Source: Ceriagrion tenellum
Lineage: Eukaryota > Arthropoda > Insecta > Odonata > Coenagrionidae
Direction: 5' to 3'
Length of the DNA stretch: 64,000 bases
Assembly: GCA_963169105.1 (NCBI GenBank)
Contig: OY720642.1
Span: forward strand, 15,556,965-15,620,964
Every line of letters starts with the position of its first letter. Positions within the stretch are counted from its first letter, which is position 1. This document shows positions 1 to 12,299 of this stretch, in pieces. Made by a program: the position numbers and the translations under genes. The notes under the pieces are model-generated. The model worked only from the letters and a program-made list of their open reading frames with translations. It made no database searches and was not told the origin of the DNA.

Positions 1-1253
1 CAATGACAATAACTATTGGAACCACTCGTCAAAAGATAGAAAAGAAAATATTTACAGTGCTGGTTTGACGTTAGTGTCAGTGAGCAACCACAGCTTCTCA
101 ACCAGAATACCTTTGTGAAGGTTTACGGGAACGTCAATTCCTCGCGAGTGACCATTCACAGACACACACACTCAACCCAATTGGAATCCTTCACAGGGCT
201 TTAGAGGCCCCGTTAAGGATGCCTGAGTCATGATCACAAATACACATAGAAATCACTCTCACAAGCACTAAAAATCACTCACTCACACATTCAACAGGGC
301 CCAACTTTTGGGAGAATCAGGCTCAAAATGAGGTTGGTCAAAGGAATGAAACGGGTAAAGCAAGTATTTACAATTAATTAAGTCGTAGAAAAAGTATTTC
401 AACAATAAATGGTATCAATCTCATTTATATTTTTAATTACGGTGGCTCAGGCTTTGGGGTTACTTATTTCATGGAGTCTGAAACTGGAACATAGCGTCTT
501 TGACGCTCGTTTTGTGAGTTTCGATGAAAAAATTATGCTTTTGAGCTAATTTTATTCAACCTAATTCAGTCTTGAAAGTGAAAACTTGAACAAGGGCTCT
601 TACGGAGGAGATTGCTCTGATTACAGCAGATTAATTTCAATTTGAACGAGAAAACATATATGAGATTTTAGCTAAAAATATTCATAAGATGAAAATGTTG
701 CAGAGAATATGAACAAAAACAAAATAAAGAAATCTAACCCCCTTTATCTTAAACTTATTAATGTATTATTATTGCCGTTATAGAAGTCGGGTAGTTTCGT
801 TTATAGAAATGCGATAGTTTCATATAAATGGCGCTGCATTCGACTACTTATGGCTCGAAAAATGTGATCGTTAAAAATATACATGTGAAATAATTTGCAT
901 ATTCGATGCACCGATTTTTATTTGTAACATGCAACCCACTTAATCAGCGAAAGCAGAATTATTTAAACCATATAAATAACTATGTGAAAATTAGAGTTTG
1001 TTTTGACTCATAAAGTCAGTGTAGATCCGCCGTAATTTTAACTAATGTTCACTTTTAATTGAGATTGTGACGATTCTCATTTGTCGAAATGAGAGCATAT
1101 TAGCGTGGATTGCCAGCGTGAAATTGTTTGTTCCCGTCCGTTAAAGTGTCCCTTAATGCGAGAAAAATAATTGGGAAGCGTCCAGAATCAACAAAGCAGA
1201 ACCCCAAACTGTGATTGCTAACCAGAATTTGTTTTATATTTTAATGATGAGGG
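1..1253. other. Unassigned AT-rich DNA
   Basis: No gene, RNA or recognisable repeat was found. The first 300 bases are slightly less AT-rich, with short CA-rich runs such as cacacacactc near position 163. No open frame here has a recognisable motif. Confidence 0.6.
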
Positions 1254-1904
1254 CAGGGTGGCAACAAATGTCAAATTCTTAAATTCCCTGATTTTTGTCT
1301 GACTTTTCCCTGATGGATTTACCAATTACACTGACAAAAGGTGACCTATTATTGGAATATTTTTTCTGCTGAATCAAATTTCTACAGCAGCTTATAATTT
1401 TATAATCATCGTCTCATATTTTTAGAACTGCAAGCATGTATTTACTATAAGCTAGTGTGCTCCAGCTACTTCTCGACCTGAGTTTCGAAAGTTAAAATAA
1501 AACGCGAGGTAAAATTTTCCGAACAACGCAGACTCGGATTCCTTGTGTTGAGCGGGTTACAATGTGATCATGAATTTTAACACTACTAGGGCAATATCGC
1601 AATATTGTATAAAATATACAAAAGGGATTCACAACTAAATAACTAATATTCACAACTGAATATTTCACGAATTGATGGTGCTTATTCCATGCACGTCAGC
1701 GACGGACTTAAGTATCAGTTAGTGAAATAAAGGGCGGGAAAGAGTGGCCGATAAAAGTAATGGTAGAAAAATAATAAGGATTAATTTCCCAGTTTCTCCC
1801 TGATTGTTACAAGAATTCCCTGAATTTTCCCTGACTTTTCCAGAAATTCAAAATTCCCTGACAATTCCAAGTTTTCCCGGGTTTCCCTGACAATGGCCAC
1901 CCTG
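1254..1904. mobile_element. Non-autonomous DNA transposon (MITE) with CAGGGTGGC ends
   Basis: The left end begins cagggtggcaac and the right end finishes ggccaccctg, so the outer nine bases are perfect inverted repeats. Inside both ends the short motif ccctga recurs many times (attccctga, ttttccctga), and the two subterminal regions are inverted relatives of each other. The middle holds no transposase reading frame, so it could only have moved with enzyme supplied in trans. Elements with CAGGGTGGCCA-type ends and repeated TTCCCTGA subtermini are common in arthropod genomes. I see no clear target-site duplication, so the superfamily is left open. A 63-codon open frame that begins in the right end (1893-2084) is incidental. 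Confidence 0.7.
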
Positions 1905-4900
1905 GAGGGGAATCCGAGTTCCACTCGTCTAACGGGAATGAAGAAGAAACGCAGCGGCAAGTCATGTGTAACAAAAGACGCGAGATTGCAGATTCCCGCG
2001 GGGTGTTTTATTTATAAATATTCTTCGGGTGATTGGGGAGATGTTTTCTTTCCGAAATATATTCCTGGAGTGGCTATGACGTGAGACAGTACATGGTGGG
2101 ATCATCTGAAATGATTGTGTGGATCATTTTGAAGTTTCAGGGATCAAAATTCGGTCACCCGAGAGTTAAGAGGTGAAGGTAAAGATTATCTTACGACTGT
2201 TAAAGAAAACAAAACTTCATCACCGTTCTCAAGTCACTCTCCATGCTTTCATAATCAAATAAAATGTCAGTAGTAACTGTAGTCAGTAGTAAGTATTGAA
2301 ATTGCTGATGTAGTGTTATAACGTTCAGACGATGGAATTGATGTGGTAATAATGCAATATACCTTGAAAAATTTTCCCTAAAATCCAGAAAGTAATATAA
2401 AAGCCTTAGACAGCAGTTACTATCCTCCTTTTTACCATGCACTCGAGGAATGAAAAGAGGAATGTAATAGATGAATACTCATACTCATTACTTTATGGAG
2501 AGCTCTGGTGACAGTAGTCAGACAAACACACGCTCACTATAACTAGCTGTTGCATTAAAGCAGACAGTCTTGCCTTATAAAGAGATTTGATTTCATTGCG
2601 ATTAATGTTTTAGATTCGGGTATCTGACGACAGTAGCACTAAATCCCACTATCTGCATCATAGAAATTACTGATCGATTAACTCTGGCGAAAGTCTCAGG
2701 TATATCTCTGTGGAAAACGTTTACATCAAATATAGTTAAATATCTTTCTAAATATCTTATAAACAATATTTTAGATTTTGGAACAAAAAATTGAACTATT
2801 TATATTTGATGGAGTTTTGGATTATTTCTAATATTTTATCAGAGCTTTCCTTTTTAAAAATAACAAGAATAATCCGATATGTAAGCAAAAAAATATTATT
2901 ATTGTTTGACCAAAAATCTCAATATACTGAAGGACGATGCAGTAATACAGTGGTCAAGAAATAAAACAAAATATTGTTCAATAATACACCAATTAATATT
3001 CTACATTTTATTTCACTCTATGCGGACGATGGTTTTGGAATGTGGCACCATTATCAAGGTGTTTTCTCATGCACCCCAAAGGGTCGGTATAAAGGGAATT
3101 AAAGTGAGGAATATAATGTGACGTAAAATTATAAAAATGTTTGATGATGATTTAAGCTAGGCCAGCAATCAACAACGATTTTACACAGATATTTTCTGCA
3201 AATATGATTCATCAAATTCATTCAGGTCCCATTCCTGTGGTTTTATAAATGGTAGGAATATAATATTGCATTTCCCTGGAATGTAACTAAATTGGTGAAC
3301 TAGTAAAATAAATGATACACCTGATAGGTATGCTGATTTCCAACTTTCCAGCAGCAGGCAGGTTTAAGAAGTAGACGTATTGATTGAATTTGAATTCGAC
3401 GGTGATCCCTACAATATTGATTCGAACAGGTTATATATATATTCAAAGCTCGGAAAATATGGCTCCCTAAATGGATGAGATCAAAGATATGACTCCAAGA
3501 ACTCAATCATTCGTGGAAAAATCTTCGGAATTCCGAAAAACAGCACTGCTTCGCCATCTTAGGTTGTTTGGCTCGTGAAAAATAGGTCGGATGGAAAATA
3601 TATCCGTCTGAATAATGCAAGAGGAAGGAACCCACGAAAATAAGTTAGCCTATCATGCGTCTTGGGTCAAAAAATGGTAGCATTACCTCAAATAAAAAAA
3701 ATCCAGAGAAAAGAAGCAAGAGCTGAAGATGATTTACCTTTCAATCATTCGTTCATATGCGTGTTTAAGTGCAGAGTGAATTCATTCGTAAATGGACAAG
3801 TTTTGTATTTTCTTCACCACCTTACACACAGGATCTTGGGAATTCAGTGAAAGTGGAATTACCTACATCGTTAAAATAAGTAATGCAATTATTTTCACAT
3901 CGCTATGTTGTTATACAGCGTAAAGCCTTCTACTTTGGAATATATTTTCATGTTAATTGGCGTGGATTTCTTTCTTTTTCAATTTTAAATACTCTGGTTC
4001 TTGTATATTAGTCAGTTAATAATTTTTCTACCTTAAACGAGAACCAACTAAACAAACGCAGAGCATATGAACACAAGATAGACGAAATGATATTTCACCT
4101 CATATCCTCCAAAAGGTTTAAGTGAATCAGCTGCTAACATCCCAGCAGATTTACAGCTGCGCAATCAAATGGATAGAGCACTGAGTTTTTCTAAGAGTGA
4201 TGGAAAATGCTGTGGTGTGTGATACGTAGCAATTCCTTAACTGATAATAAAGTTGAACAAAAGAGAGTTATAAAGCGTATATGGTGAGATAAGTGATGAC
4301 AAAGAAAACTATACAAATGTTAAACATTATTTTACATCAACAGATAACATTTTTATATTGATAAAACGTCATAAATATACTTATACTTAAAGATTAGCAA
4401 TCATGAAAAGCATGGGTAGCCCTAATAGTGCAGCTTATGTGGCCATATTCAGAAGTGTCTCTTTAAATGCCTCGAATAAAATATCATTTACCTAATAGCA
4501 TATACAGAAACAAGATCTTAGAAGCACGTAAAGTGATTTTTACGATATGATATAATGTATCAACGCATGGAATTTCATCTAGACTGGGACGATTATGCAA
4601 TATATATGTCTTTCTAATCATGTACTTTGCATTTTACAGGTAAATATAACAGGACGATGGCTGATTGAAAATCCTAAGATTCATCTCCCCTGGGATAAGG
4701 TCAATAAGGGCAACATTCATCAAATGCACGCCATTTATCAGGGTGATGGAAATCTTCAGTTAAAGGCACTAAGCACACCCACATATCTAGATGCCCTTAT
4801 AAAGCAAACGTGATCATCGTCACGCAAATGGAGCTAATTTTAAAACGACATGAAAAGGAACATAAATAAGTCCGTGGCTAAATCGACCCTAGTATCAAAC

Positions 4901-6099
4901 TGTCATTGGCGCGCAAAACGATGATTATCCAGTCCGCAGCTGATCCTAAGATGATTTTCTGACGGTTAAAAACAGAGAAATTGGTGGGAAATAGATGAAA
5001 CACAAAGCTTTCAAAGCATAACTGAGATGGATAGCTCTCAAGTTTCGGAAATGTTTTCAATCTGCAACCATTATCGCAATACCTGAAGAAGGCAGAATAC
5101 TTTATACAAATGCGATTGCAGACCAACAGTATTTACACTGCTACGATGGATTGCATGGAGATTATAAACTTCGGTTTTCATGATTCAATGCGGTAATAAT
5201 AGGGCAGCATCATAATTTATTGTAACAATTGAAAAGGTACATAGGGAGCATTCAAATGGTGGGGGACAAAGGGAAGTTACGCACAGCCCAAGGTTGAATT
5301 GAGAGCAGGTTAACTGAGGTACGGGGAGACTACTTTTCAGATGAAGATCCCTCGGGGATATTGAAATATTAATCTGGAATCAATAACGAGGACATTTTAC
5401 TTGGCCTTAGGACCCCATCTCAGTTTTCCAACTTCTAAGACTTTAAAGAGAATTTCAGGTTCTTCACTTTATTTCTAGCACTAAGCATCAAACTACGACT
5501 ACCGTTTAGAATCAATTTCATTCACTTATTAATAAACCGCTCATTCCTCATCCAATCCAAGAAAATTTACTCTCATCTTTAGACGACACCTTGGAGAATG
5601 GAATAATCAACTATTGCTGCTAATGGGACTTATCTATCAGCTAAACGAGAAAATAAATCCAAGCAAATTGGACTTTCGTAGAACAGCATACAGTGAAAGT
5701 GAAAACGCTCATTTCTCAAAGGGAAAATTAGATACAAAATTAAAGTGATCGTAAAATGAATACTTCTTTCTTTTAAGGAGTGAGAAAATGAGCTTGCATA
5801 CTGTAGCCAATTAATGCCAGTAATTAAAAAAGTAATGAAATTACATTCTAAATAGAAACTGAAAGAAACACGCGACGCAAAAAAGCCTAGTATTGATAGT
5901 GGCTGACTTCTAAGGCATAATACATTCGGCCACTGTATTTTAAACTCTTCGCCATAATAGGCCGGAGTGATTATTCTTTTCCTCGTTGATGTGAGTATTT
6001 AACTGCCTTCCCGAATGAAGAGTTACGGGTTCTCCATCATCTCAATGCCTTCTTTTCTATTTTCGAAAAATACCGGTTTTCTCTTACCAGGTCTTTGAC
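1905..6099. other. Unassigned AT-rich DNA
   Basis: About 4.2 kb with only short, motif-free open frames (at most 82 codons) and no recognised RNA gene. No terminal repeats were noticed. The small open frames have no domain signature or compositional sign of real coding. Confidence 0.55.
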
Positions 6100-6290
6100 G
6101 TTTTCAGTCAATTTTGTGACAAGGTTCACACCAGGTAAACTCCGCAATTGCGGAAAGATGGAAATATTTCTTTTTCATGGTCCTATGATTTTCCATACCT
6201 CAACATATTATTGCCCTCCCCATTTGGCCAATGTAATATTTCTCGCATGCAAACATAATTTATACACTCTTTCGTGCATGATATCGGAAG
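6100..6290 (-). mobile_element. Penelope-like element remnant, GIY-YIG endonuclease domain
   Basis: Read on the minus strand, this stretch carries the pattern of the GIY-YIG nuclease found at the C-terminus of Penelope-like retroelements. A short piece reading RVYKLC stands where GVY is expected. After a frame change comes CEKYYIGQMGRAI, with the YIG core and the following Q and GR. Further on is LSAIAEFTW and then CHKID, matching the conserved serine-alanine-x-AEH and GHxID region that closes the domain. The VY-to-YIG spacing of about ten residues fits the family. At least one frameshift, a stop after the GRAI segment, and loss of the AEH histidine (phenylalanine here) show that it is dead. 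No reverse transcriptase part was found next to it. The assignment rests on motif order, not on a database match. Confidence 0.62.
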
Positions 6291-7080
6291 TTCTAGCCTT
6301 AGGCTAAGAAAAAAACATCGCCGGTTTTCTTAGCAGCAGAGAACCTGGTGACCATATGCAAAATGTACACTAGAAACAATAAAAGGTAAATAATTACAAA
6401 CTTAACGCATTAAAAAATCACGGAAACCGAAAGAATTGACGGTTACTTTTTGCCGAATACATACCCAGATAATACAGTTCAATTGATTTTTGGAGTTAAA
6501 TGAGAAAAATGACACGCCGTAATTCTAAGTATCTCCTTAATGCAAGTATCGCGTCATTTTTATCCGCCCTTTTTATCGCTGGCCTTTGCCAAAGTCACAA
6601 TATTAAATACGCAAAAAGTCTGCATTAACAGTATTATCTATTACTTCTACAGCGTGTATCATAATACCGATGCCATGTTTTGGAGAGTTTATAAATATTA
6701 TCTCCATGGAAGCTGGGAAAGATTGAAGAAAACGCAAAAGAGTAGGCGAAAAAAAAGACGTTGAGAGGAACTCGAGATAGACAGAGAGATTGGAGAACTC
6801 TGGCGCTAAAGAGATACGCTGGGATGGGTTTAAGGTGGTAGGAGTGGTATTTGCGAGCCATTGAGTGCATTAACTTTCAAAGTTGTTTGAGAGAAACCCT
6901 AGAGTCATATTTCCCTTATTTATTCGGAAATAATAACCGTGCCTGTGCTGATTTAAATGATGAAAGAATTATATTTTAAAAATTTCATCTCATTTTTAGC
7001 ATTACGATGACTTGGATGATCGGCGCGGAATCCAAAATTTTAGCAAAAAATATATATGTAAATGCGTGTTTTTTACTCGG
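6291..7080. other. Unassigned DNA
   Basis: Nothing recognisable. A purine-rich patch near 6715-6790 produces two overlapping open frames of 74 and 78 codons on opposite strands; both are low complexity and look incidental. Confidence 0.5.
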
Positions 7081-7092
7081 GATGATAGCTTG

Positions 7093-7440
7093 ATGAGGAA
7101 AACCAAACTAGACAGAGTGAGAAATATAAAAATCCAACATGAGGGAGCAATTAAATACAAAAAGTATTTGGCAAAACATAGTAGACAATAGGATTACATG
7201 GTTAGGACATGTTAATAGAATGGTAGAAACAAGAATGCCAAAAGTAATGCCAAGCACAATAGAGGAAGGTAAAAGACCGAGAGGAAGGCCGAGGAGACGT
7301 TGGATTGACGAAGTGAGTAGGGACGTGGAGGCAAGAGGGTACCATTGGGATGAAGTTGTCCGACAAGAGCTACGGAACGATAGAGGGCAATGGCGAAGCT
7401 TGGCGAACTCCTAGACCCACGTTGAATGGAACAGGATTTG
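7093..7440 (+). mobile_element. LINE reverse transcriptase C-terminal fragment
   Basis: This is the tail of a non-LTR retrotransposon polyprotein. The first piece reads KTKLDRVRN, the usual TRLDRIRN motif after the reverse transcriptase core. After a frameshift near 7138 the frame continues to 7414 with WLGHVNRM, then RPRGRPRRRWIDEV, then RGYHWDEV and finally NDRGQWRSL. This order (WxGHVxRM, RGRPRxxWxD, DRxxWR) is the standard C-terminus of many arthropod LINEs. The copy is 5'-truncated: no upstream RT palm motif (YADD) or endonuclease is visible. A short 3' untranslated stretch follows the stop at 7412-7414. It could belong to an RTE- or CR1-like clade; the fragment is too short to decide. 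Confidence 0.85.
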
Positions 7441-9223
7441 GATATTTATGTATGACAGTTTTATGTATTTGTTAGCCACGGTTATAATAATATGACGTAT
7501 TTTTCCGCGTTTATAGGAAAATACGTACTTATGAAGTAGCATTTTTTCGAAACATTTGCCTAGTACCATTAGGATAAGTTATAAAATAACATTATATTGC
7601 CAAAAACCGAATCGGTAACATACATTTTTTCACCTTTATCTATGCATGTTACTAATAAGTACAATCTGTACATAAACGAAGATCGATCACCTTAACGAAC
7701 GCTTTCACGTTGGTAGGGACAAGACTCAAGAGGTGAGAGATAAATCGACGGGAATTTCGCGCCGGGTGACAAGGACAGGAAACGAAGTAACGGAAAAACA
7801 TGGAGACGGAGGGCATGAAAGAGGGGCAGCAAAGTTAAGGCCCAAATGGTGGCTTCTTCTTGCAAGAGGATGTCAGGTGAAACGTAAATGGAGCCAAAAG
7901 AAGTGTGACAAGGAGTGGAATTGGAAAAATGGATTGAAAAGCTGGTTGAGGAAGAGAAGGCGTCGAGAAAACGCTACACAGCAAGAGTCAAAAGCCCGTT
8001 ACTCAATGGTTGTCAGAATGAGGCAAATCAAGCCAATGTGGTCCAATGGATGGGTTTGGGGTCGGAGTCGATCGTTTGGGGAAAAGGCAAGAAGAAGAAG
8101 AAGAAAAAATGTCTTGAAATGGATTGAAAGGGGAGGAAATAACGTGTGTTAATGATGAAGGAAATTGCAAAACCTGCTGCGAGAAAAGATCAAGAGTTTC
8201 CCGTCACTCTTTCTGGAAATGGAATTTTGGATACCATCTGTCTTCGGACCTCTCGAATAGGCGTGATTATTACAATTGTTCATGAGCGTGAGGTGAGACT
8301 GGATGTAGTTGAGAAATAATTCGTAGTAGACACGCAAAGAATCTCACTATTGTAAAATGAGTTACAATTTTTACTCCAAGCACTATGTAAAACCAATTAT
8401 TACACTTCTTGCTAGTGAAAGTCTATCACTTATAAGTAATGATAATAATTGTTAAATCAGCATATAACTGAAAGACATAGAGAGGAAATAGCTGTTTCTA
8501 ACAAAGAACATAGGTTAATTAGCGATATATATATAATTGTATTAAGACAGATAATGGTTGTCACTTTGTCTGGTTAGAACCTTAGTGGTTATCCTTCATC
8601 AAAAAGTTTACATTGCTCATCATTTAGGCAGTCACTTCGCACATTTTACGTAGAAAAAAGTTGTATCGCCATGCTTAAGTCCGCTTTAAACCGCAACTTA
8701 AATGCATAAGAGAGCTCATTCATGCACTCAAATAATACTAATGTCATAACCGTAATTTACATATTGATAGAGTCATCTCTTCCAAACTATAGTTAGGCAC
8801 TAACGAACGTCTGCGACTGATTTTTTCCGGGAGAATCAAGTACGTTTTATACTGAACTGAACATAACTGATAAGGGAATAGCTTTTTGACCATCGAAAAA
8901 AATTAAGACTTTATGGATTATTTAAGTTCCAAAAAATTCATTATCTAACAGTGTTAAGAACATTTAACAAAACCCAACAAACTACGATTGATGGGAATGA
9001 AATTAGGGAAATATATTGCGGGAACGGTAAGGTATTAAAACGCCTATTTTCTTGCGAAGAATAATAGATCATAGCAGCTGCCGATGAGATTAACCTTGTT
9101 TTTCGATATATAAATTACCTTTTTGAATTTAGCTACTACCTAACGCGTGAAACCTTATCTGCTACCAAGTACTAACAGCAAATCTTGCATATTAGCAATG
9201 TGATCCTTATAATCCCCTCCATT
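7441..9223. other. Unassigned DNA with a purine-rich open frame
   Basis: The notable item is an open frame of 139 codons at 7733-8152 (plus). It is rich in lysine, arginine and tryptophan because the DNA is AG-rich (gaagaagaagaagaaaaaat at its 3' part). No domain is recognisable, and I do not call it a gene. A short (AT)n run sits near 8525. The rest holds nothing I can name. Confidence 0.5.
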
Positions 9224-9308
9224 GTAAAATGGATTTATTAAAACAACTTTTACAAACAAAAAAATTTTTTTTGTGGTTTGTAAAAGTTGTTTCAATAAAT
9301 CCATTTTG
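9224..9308. repeat. Near-perfect inverted repeat with almost no loop
   Basis: The left arm runs through aaaatggatttattaaaac and acttttacaaac. The right arm is its reverse complement (gtttgtaaaagttgtttc, then aataaatccatttt) with one or two mismatches. The arms are about 37-40 bases and the centre is only A/T homopolymer (aaaaaaatttttttt). The arms look like two transposon terminal repeats fused head to head, or a very young fold-back. An incidental open frame of 81 codons begins inside the left arm. Confidence 0.85.
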
Positions 9309-11798
9309 CGATGAATTACCACAAAGTTACCAGAGAGAGTGTTTCATTCTATCCCTCCATTCCTGTATAGTTGTAAAATCATTCATAAAAAACCTTTCTT
9401 TCATCGGTAGCATGCTTACAGTGCTACGCATAACGGTAAAATTTACGCTTCTAACAAGCTTAAGCAGGTATTAGATATTGTTTCAGAAATCATAGTTACA
9501 TAAACTTTAAAAAAGATATAGGGCAATGCATATTGGTGTTAGCTCACCCCCTGTCAAATATTCTTGAGGTGGCTCACAGAGTATAGTTTGGACGGAGATA
9601 CATACCCAAACGTCAAGAGGCCACACCCACAAGTGCATAACAATACGGTACATTTTGACGTCATCACACCAACAACGGTAAACCCACATTTCGCACACTC
9701 AGGACTTTTAACCTTGGACAACACGCAGCATGTTTACGACATTCCAACACTTCCGGTCGATGGTCACCTGGGTAACCAAAATACACTCCATACGAGTCAA
9801 AACTCCTAATGTTTTCAGTACAGATTTGGAGTAATATTTAATTTGGTATTTAATGTAAAGTGCTGAAATGGGCTAAGGGTGATTGCCACTCCAAATGACG
9901 CCAGCATGTTTGGTTATATGGCCATATTTCAGAGTGATAAAGGCATTATCTGGAAACCTTTACGGCCAATAAACGACGATTCTCTCGATCCGAGCCACGT
10001 GGGCGACACTTGGCCGAATCAATTCGTGTAGGCAATAACCGAAATAGCACGCACTCACTCAATGACGCCGACAAGAGAGGAAAACAATCTACTATCTCTT
10101 CAGGGCAAGCGACTTTGGAAATGGCGCCTCAGAGATTGGAACGAAAGATTTTTCCTGCCTTTTAATAAAATAGATTATTAATTGGCAGTTAATAAAGCCA
10201 AATATAATGAAAAATTATGACAGAGATTTCGTATGCTATAAAGAAGAAAATGTACCCTAAAGAACAGATTTTCATTCATTCTGAATGTAATTTTGGAGAA
10301 GCTGCTAATATTTTAGGACTTTTTCGTAAATAGCTATACCACCATGGTATTCATGGTATTTTTTATATTTCTCAAACATCTTTAAAAATTCTTCTAATGC
10401 GGAAATTGCATTTCATGTCTACGATTTATTTTTTTAACCACTATTGAAGAGCAAGTCTTGAACGTGACTCAAAATAAATTTATTCAAAAACTAGCTAAGC
10501 CTATTTTTATTTTGATCGACAATTTTAAATAAAAAATAATTTATAAAATTGTTATTATTTAAATTTTAAAGGGAATGTTACAAAACACTGAAAATAAAGC
10601 CCGCATATTAAATTTTAAGATTGTTGTTGTTACTAAAATATAAAATTTTTCCGTTCTTGAAAGCAGACTACATGATTGTCTTTTGACTTATAATCAGTCA
10701 GCAGTCAACAATCTCAGTCGTCAGGTGTGCCTTTTTGCTCCAATCTAATAAAAGCTGCATTCCTAAACTAGTCTTTTTAATCAAGCCCTCAATTATCCAC
10801 CTGTTCCTCTATTCCATGCTTGGTCTTCGTCTTTGATTTTACCCTATTACTTTTCCTCTCTTAAAGAGTTCACAATAAGAAAATGTATCGCTGAGTATCT
10901 CCAGCAAGATTTTCTCTTCTTCTTCTTCCCAGGGTTTGTATCATACAGCTTTTACCTCCAACTATTCAAAAGGGCTTCTTTATCTGCGAATAACACCGTC
11001 TAGTTGATATTGTAAATACGATTCCTTTCAGTTCAATTTGATCATTTGGCGATATTATCGAACAAGTATCTATCTTTGATAACCTCTGTGTAAAGTAATC
11101 GGCATGGTTAGAAATGATGGTGAATAATTTAGCATTAGATATTACTCAAGTATGGGGTGGACAGATAGCCATAATTTGGAAAAACAAATGTTAAAAATAA
11201 GAAAGTGAAGAAAAATTCATAAATCTGTTTTGGGACCAATTCTCTTGTATAAAGCCAGGAAACGTGAAGAAACAGTCAAAGTAATACACGTGCTAGAAAC
11301 TCAAGAGACGAGAACTCGGAGGAAGATATGTGGGAAGACGTTAAGGGATAAAAACTCTGAGAAATTAATTGAGATGAACTACAAATACAACCAATGAACG
11401 AGTGGAGGCGTACACGACGACGGAACTGGCACGAGAATGTCTGTCAAAGGGATGGATGAATGTAGAACTATTAGAATTGCCAGAAAAAAGTTGCCATTAG
11501 GAAAGAGACCCTCATAAGGCCTCCAATAAGGTGGAGAGAATAATTTTAAGTTTGGAATAAACAGGCAGCAGTCTATACGCAATGAAAAAAGAAAGAAAAA
11601 AATTTCTTGCTCAGGAAGAAAATCCGCAAGAACAAAAAAATAGTGATGCAGTTTACAGGCGAAATAATTATTACAAAAAATGATATCTATCACAGCATAA
11701 AAACTTGTGTTAATGCTTTGCAAATAACAAAATTGTACTATCACAAAGAAATCATAGTAAAATGAAAATAAATTTGCCAAAAAAGAAAGTAAATTATG
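9309..11798. other. Unassigned DNA
   Basis: An 81-codon open frame at 9564-9809 (plus) lies in a GC-richer patch but shows no domain. A 133-codon minus-strand open frame at 11379-11780 is rich in F, L and Y. It lies downstream of the LINE at 11799-12250 in that element's orientation, so part of it may be that element's 3' untranslated region. No RNA gene was seen. Confidence 0.5.
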
Positions 11799-12250
11799 TT
11801 ATTCCCGGGAAAGTAAGAGATCATAGTATTTTATTTTAAATGTTTTAACAGATGTGCAGCTTTTTATGTGAGTAGGAATGTTGTTCCATACGTGGCAAGC
11901 TGTTACAAGAAATGACTTACAATAAACAGTAGTGCAATGACCTGGGAAATACAATAGATTGGGATCAGACCTAGTGGACATCGTAGAAACTGAGGAACAA
12001 AACTGGACAACTGAAGAACAAATCATTCAGGTACTTAGGTGATTTATTTTTACACAGAACAAACAAAAGAGATCCCAGAAAGTACTCTCTACGAGATTCG
12101 CCATTGAGCCACCTTAGTTCCTAATAATACGGCGTAATGTGGACATCTCTGCGAAGGTCAAAAATGCACCTAAGGCAGGAGTTTAAGACTCGGTGGAGTT
12201 TGAGATTATCTTCTTCGTTTAGGCCGTTATAAACAAAGAAAAATGAAGAA
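11799..12250 (-). mobile_element. CR1/L2-like LINE reverse transcriptase tail
   Basis: The minus strand first reads FVYNGLNEEDNLKLHRVLNS and then CLRCIFDLRRDVHITPYY, the region where LINEs carry a motif like LQRVQNACVRFIF. After a stop comes ELRWLNGESRREYFLGSLLF, then the piece NKSPKYLNDLF. A further frameshift leads to the 75-codon frame at 11799-12026, which contains TRSDPNLLYFP and then KSFLVTACHVWNNIPTHIKS with a final FKIKYYDLLL. This matches the usual ending RxLxxPxxRT, KSF, WNxLP, FKxxLKxYL. One stop and at least one frameshift show decay. The 5' part with the catalytic residues is absent, as expected for a 5'-truncated insertion. Confidence 0.85.
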
Positions 12251-12299
12251 GAATTTCTTGTGATCATTTCTTGGATACGATAGAATGAGAACGATTCTT

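Noticed and set aside
2617..2635. ctgacgacagt as another hammerhead-like motif
   Set aside because: No GAAAC or stem follows it.
11379..11780. 133-codon minus-strand open frame after the LINE
   Set aside because: F/L/Y-rich because of T-rich DNA; no motif. More likely 3' untranslated LINE sequence and flank.
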